Assembly (NCBI GenBank): GCA_958415525.1
Contig: CATYZE010000026.1
Coordinates: 1-34,543 of the forward strand
From: an uncultured Collinsella sp.
Lineage (GTDB): Bacteria; Actinomycetota; Coriobacteriia; Coriobacteriales; Coriobacteriaceae
Length of the DNA stretch: 34,543 nt
Direction: 5' to 3'
The notes beneath the pieces are model-generated. The model was given only the letters and a program-made list of their open reading frames with translations, made no database searches and was not told the origin of the DNA. Position 1 is the first letter of the stretch. Every line of letters begins with the position of its first letter. This document shows positions 32,649-34,543 of this stretch, in pieces. The translations under genes and the position numbers were made by a program.

Positions 32649-34243
32649 GCGGCGCTCCTCTCGAACTTGCGGGCCTCGATGTCCATCGGGCACCCGTCAT
32701 CGAAGTTGATCGTCTGCGTCCTGATACAGACGTGGTCGAGGTCCAGGCCCGCCGTCGGCAGGCGGAGGTTGCCCGCGTCATAGACCGACACCTGGTCGTA
32801 TATGCACGTGCAACTCGCCCTCTGGATGACGGACCTGCTGTCGTTGAGCAGCGTCGCGGCCTTGGCGTCCGCTGCCGCCTGGATGGCATCGTGCGGCCAG
32901 GGAGTCGCCGCGGGGCCCTCCTCGACCTTGTCGGCGACCACCACGGCCTCGCCGCCCGCCTCGAGGTAGACGTAGCCCCACGACACCTTCGAGTGGCTCG
33001 CCGCCGGGGTGAACGTCACCGTGACCTTCTGCCACTCGCCCGTCATGGGCACGGCGCGCACGCCCGAGCCGGCGCCCGCGTCCTGGTCCCAGAAGATCTG
33101 GAGCTGGACGTTCTTCCCGGCCGTGCCCTTGACCCACACGCTCTGCGTGTATGGCGTCCCGGCCTTTGCGGACGGCCCGCCGTCCTGGCAGAAGCCGATG
33201 CGCCCGCCGCTGCTCGTAATCTTGATGCCGAAGAACACGGCGGTCTGCGGGGAGTCGGGCACGTACACGGTCGAAATCGACCCGTTTCCGTCGCTCTGGC
33301 GGAACGTCCCGCTCTCCTCCGTCCCCGTGCCGACCTGCATCTCCGCCGCGCCGGAAAGGATGTTGGAGTCCTCCGTGACGCTCGTGGGCAGGTCGGACAG
33401 ATCGTATCTCGCGGTCTCGCGCCGCCCGGTACTCACGGTCGAGTACGGGCTGTCGGGGTCGTCATCCACCGCCGTGCCGCGCACGGAGATGTCCTGCGAG
33501 GAGAAGTCGACGTGGATGACGTTGGCGACGCTGAAGGTGTCGTGCTCGTAGTCGAGGCCGAGCGCGATGCGGCAGTTCGGCCCCTCGATGTAATCGAAGA
33601 CTATCGGCCTCTGGTCGGGTTCCACGTAGCGGCGGAACAGCACGCGCCCGTACGGGTCGGTGTGCGCCGCGAGGAAGCCGGCGGCCTCGAGCAGGCGGTT
33701 GACGGCGGAGAGCTTGGAGTCGTCGCGGTCCTCGCCCGAGGAGGTCGAGGAGATGCCGAACACCCACGTCGAGGTGAGCACGGCGTCGCTCTCGTCCGCG
33801 ACCACCTCGAGCCCGCAGTCCTCGACGATCTTCCTGGCGGCGTCGACCATGTTCGTCCCTGCGGGGATGACGTACGGCCCGTCGAAGTCGTCCTGGGCGA
33901 GCGCCCTGAGCCTGCCGTAGACATCGGCGCTGCCGGTGGTGACGGCGCCGTCGGCGCTCACCTTGGGGGTGGAGACGTAGAAGGTCCCCAGCGCCTCGGT
34001 GCGGCTCTCGCCCGTCCACGGGGACGAGGCATCGAGGTACACGCGCAGGAGGTCGGTCCCCATGTCGAGGGCCCCGACATACTTGACGCTCCCCTGCTCG
34101 AAGATCGCCGTGTCCTGGTTGCGCTCCACGCTCCCGCCCGTGATGTTGGCGAGCTCGGCGCCTTCCAGCCCGGTCACGAGATCGACGCGCACGAAGCGGT
34201 ACTCGGCCAAGAAGGGCTCGAGCCAGAAGCTGTCCCTAGGCAT
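32645..34243 (-). CDS. Phage tail protein with carbohydrate-binding-like insertion
   Basis: 532 residues. The N-terminal 300 residues, including WLEPFLAEYRFVRVDLVTG, TEALGTFYVSTPKV and NMVDAARKIVEDCGL, resemble siphovirus tail hub or endopeptidase-associated proteins. About 330-460 (YTQSVWVKGT, GEWQKVTVTFTPA, YVYLEAGGEAVVVADKVEEG) has the jellyroll pattern of CBM4/9-like modules. The C-terminal part is helical and then beta-rich. It probably forms part of the baseplate and binds host surface glycan. The ATG overlaps the upstream gene by eight bases and has GGGAG before it. Confidence 0.7.
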   Translation of the reverse strand: MPRDSFWLEPFLAEYRFVRVDLVTGLEGAELANITGGSVERNQDTAIFEQGSVKYVGALDMGTDLLRVYLDASSPWTGESRTEALGTFYVSTPKVSADGAVTTGSADVYGRLRALAQDDFDGPYVIPAGTNMVDAARKIVEDCGLEVVADESDAVLTSTWVFGISSTSSGEDRDDSKLSAVNRLLEAAGFLAAHTDPYGRVLFRRYVEPDQRPIVFDYIEGPNCRIALGLDYEHDTFSVANVIHVDFSSQDISVRGTAVDDDPDSPYSTVSTGRRETARYDLSDLPTSVTEDSNILSGAAEMQVGTGTEESGTFRQSDGNGSISTVYVPDSPQTAVFFGIKITSSGGRIGFCQDGGPSAKAGTPYTQSVWVKGTAGKNVQLQIFWDQDAGAGSGVRAVPMTGEWQKVTVTFTPAASHSKVSWGYVYLEAGGEAVVVADKVEEGPAATPWPHDAIQAAADAKAATLLNDSRSVIQRASCTCIYDQVSVYDAGNLRLPTAGLDLDHVCIRTQTINFDDGCPMDIEARKFERSAA

Positions 34244-34543
34244 TGGGCTCCCTCCAGACCTCGCGCTTGGTCGCGAGGCTCACCTTGTACCACCTCGGGG
34301 ACGAGCGCGTGATGGTCGGCGTCAGCTGCACGAAGGCGCGGTCTCCGTCGTGCGTGCGCGCCCAGCAGTGGGGATGGTCGCGGAGCAGCTCCGCCACGCG
34401 CGCGATCTCGTCTGCGGGGACGGCGAAGTCCCAGCTCTCCGAGATATCGATCCTGTTGGACGGGTAGCCCATCGGCAGCCCGCCCGCGGAGCCGAAGAAG
34501 TGGAACTGGGTGACCCCGTGGTCGTACCCGCGCGTGTACCCCG
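34236..34543 (-). CDS. Phage protein, C-terminal part only (runs off the window)
   Basis: The frame is open to the right edge, where it reads GYTRGYDHGVTQFHFFGSAG upstream of the first in-window Met. At least 102 residues are visible, ending VSLATKREVWREPNA. No family was recognised. Its order before the hub-like protein suggests a distal tail or other tail structural protein. Confidence 0.6.
   Translation of the reverse strand, partial: GYTRGYDHGVTQFHFFGSAGGLPMGYPSNRIDISESWDFAVPADEIARVAELLRDHPHCWARTHDGDRAFVQLTPTITRSSPRWYKVSLATKREVWREPNA

Larger units (their letters stand above)
26034..34543. mobile_element. Prophage (one end, continues past the right edge)
   Basis: Bounded on the left by the tRNA-Lys 3' half. 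All recognisable genes are leftward and in order tail, variable adhesin, Avd, template repeat, RT, XkdX, holin candidates and endolysin. This fits the late region of a siphovirus-like temperate phage whose lysis end abuts the att site. Integrase, capsid and packaging genes are not in the window. Confidence 0.85.

Noticed and set aside
32636..34312. 558-residue plus-strand frame over the phage tail gene
   Set aside because: Composition is Arg/Val/Asp-rich, with no ribosome site and no motif. The minus strand has the overlapping start and stop structure of a phage operon.

Overview
The window looks like a chromosomal segment of a high-GC gut actinobacterium of the class Coriobacteriia, most likely Collinsella or a close relative. 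This rests on inference from gene content: a SUF operon with SufU in the order C-B-D-S-U, the GGGtGRT gene pair, ChW-like lysin repeats, an LPXTG-type surface protein and strong GC codon bias. No rRNA or species marker is present. The left four fifths is host chromosome. From about 26,034 to the right edge is one end of a prophage integrated at the 3' end of a tRNA-Lys gene.

Layout. 349-1775 holds a coupled pair, a DUF4869 protein and a P-loop ATPase. 1772-8682 is a leftward cluster of five family-2 glycosyltransferases in which two gene types alternate A-B-A-B, as if a pair had duplicated, followed by a large two-domain enzyme. A divergent sixth glycosyltransferase (8939-9958) is followed by a convergent AAA-ATPase-like protein and a wall-anchored surface protein. 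An MNT/HEPN toxin-antitoxin pair lies directly behind an Rrf2-type regulator. The regulator is divergent from a complete sufCBDSU iron-sulfur assembly operon (15,291-20,536). Matching GGGACAAA/TTTGTCCC inverted repeats lie upstream of the regulator and at the end of sufU. Then come a RAYT-like transposase, a NifU-like scaffold plus GGGtGRT protein, an orphan L-aspartate-oxidase-like flavoprotein and a truncated dinD.

Prophage (26,034 to the edge, all genes leftward). Reading in transcription order from the right edge: tail genes, a variable tail adhesin, Avd, a template repeat, a reverse transcriptase, a short unknown gene, XkdX, small membrane proteins (holin candidates), an amidase endolysin with ChW-like repeats, and a 29-residue membrane peptide coupled to the lysin.

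The standout is a complete diversity-generating retroelement (DGR) at 28,735-31,735. The 125-bp template repeat (30,145-30,269) and the 125-bp variable repeat at the 3' end of the adhesin gene (30,843-30,967) differ at 12 positions. All 12 are adenines on the template coding strand, and all 12 change an amino acid. The RT carries YMDD and the DGR-type LGSEPSQ motif, an Avd-like protein sits between target and template, and perfect hairpins follow both repeats. The inferred function is rapid diversification of the phage receptor-binding protein.
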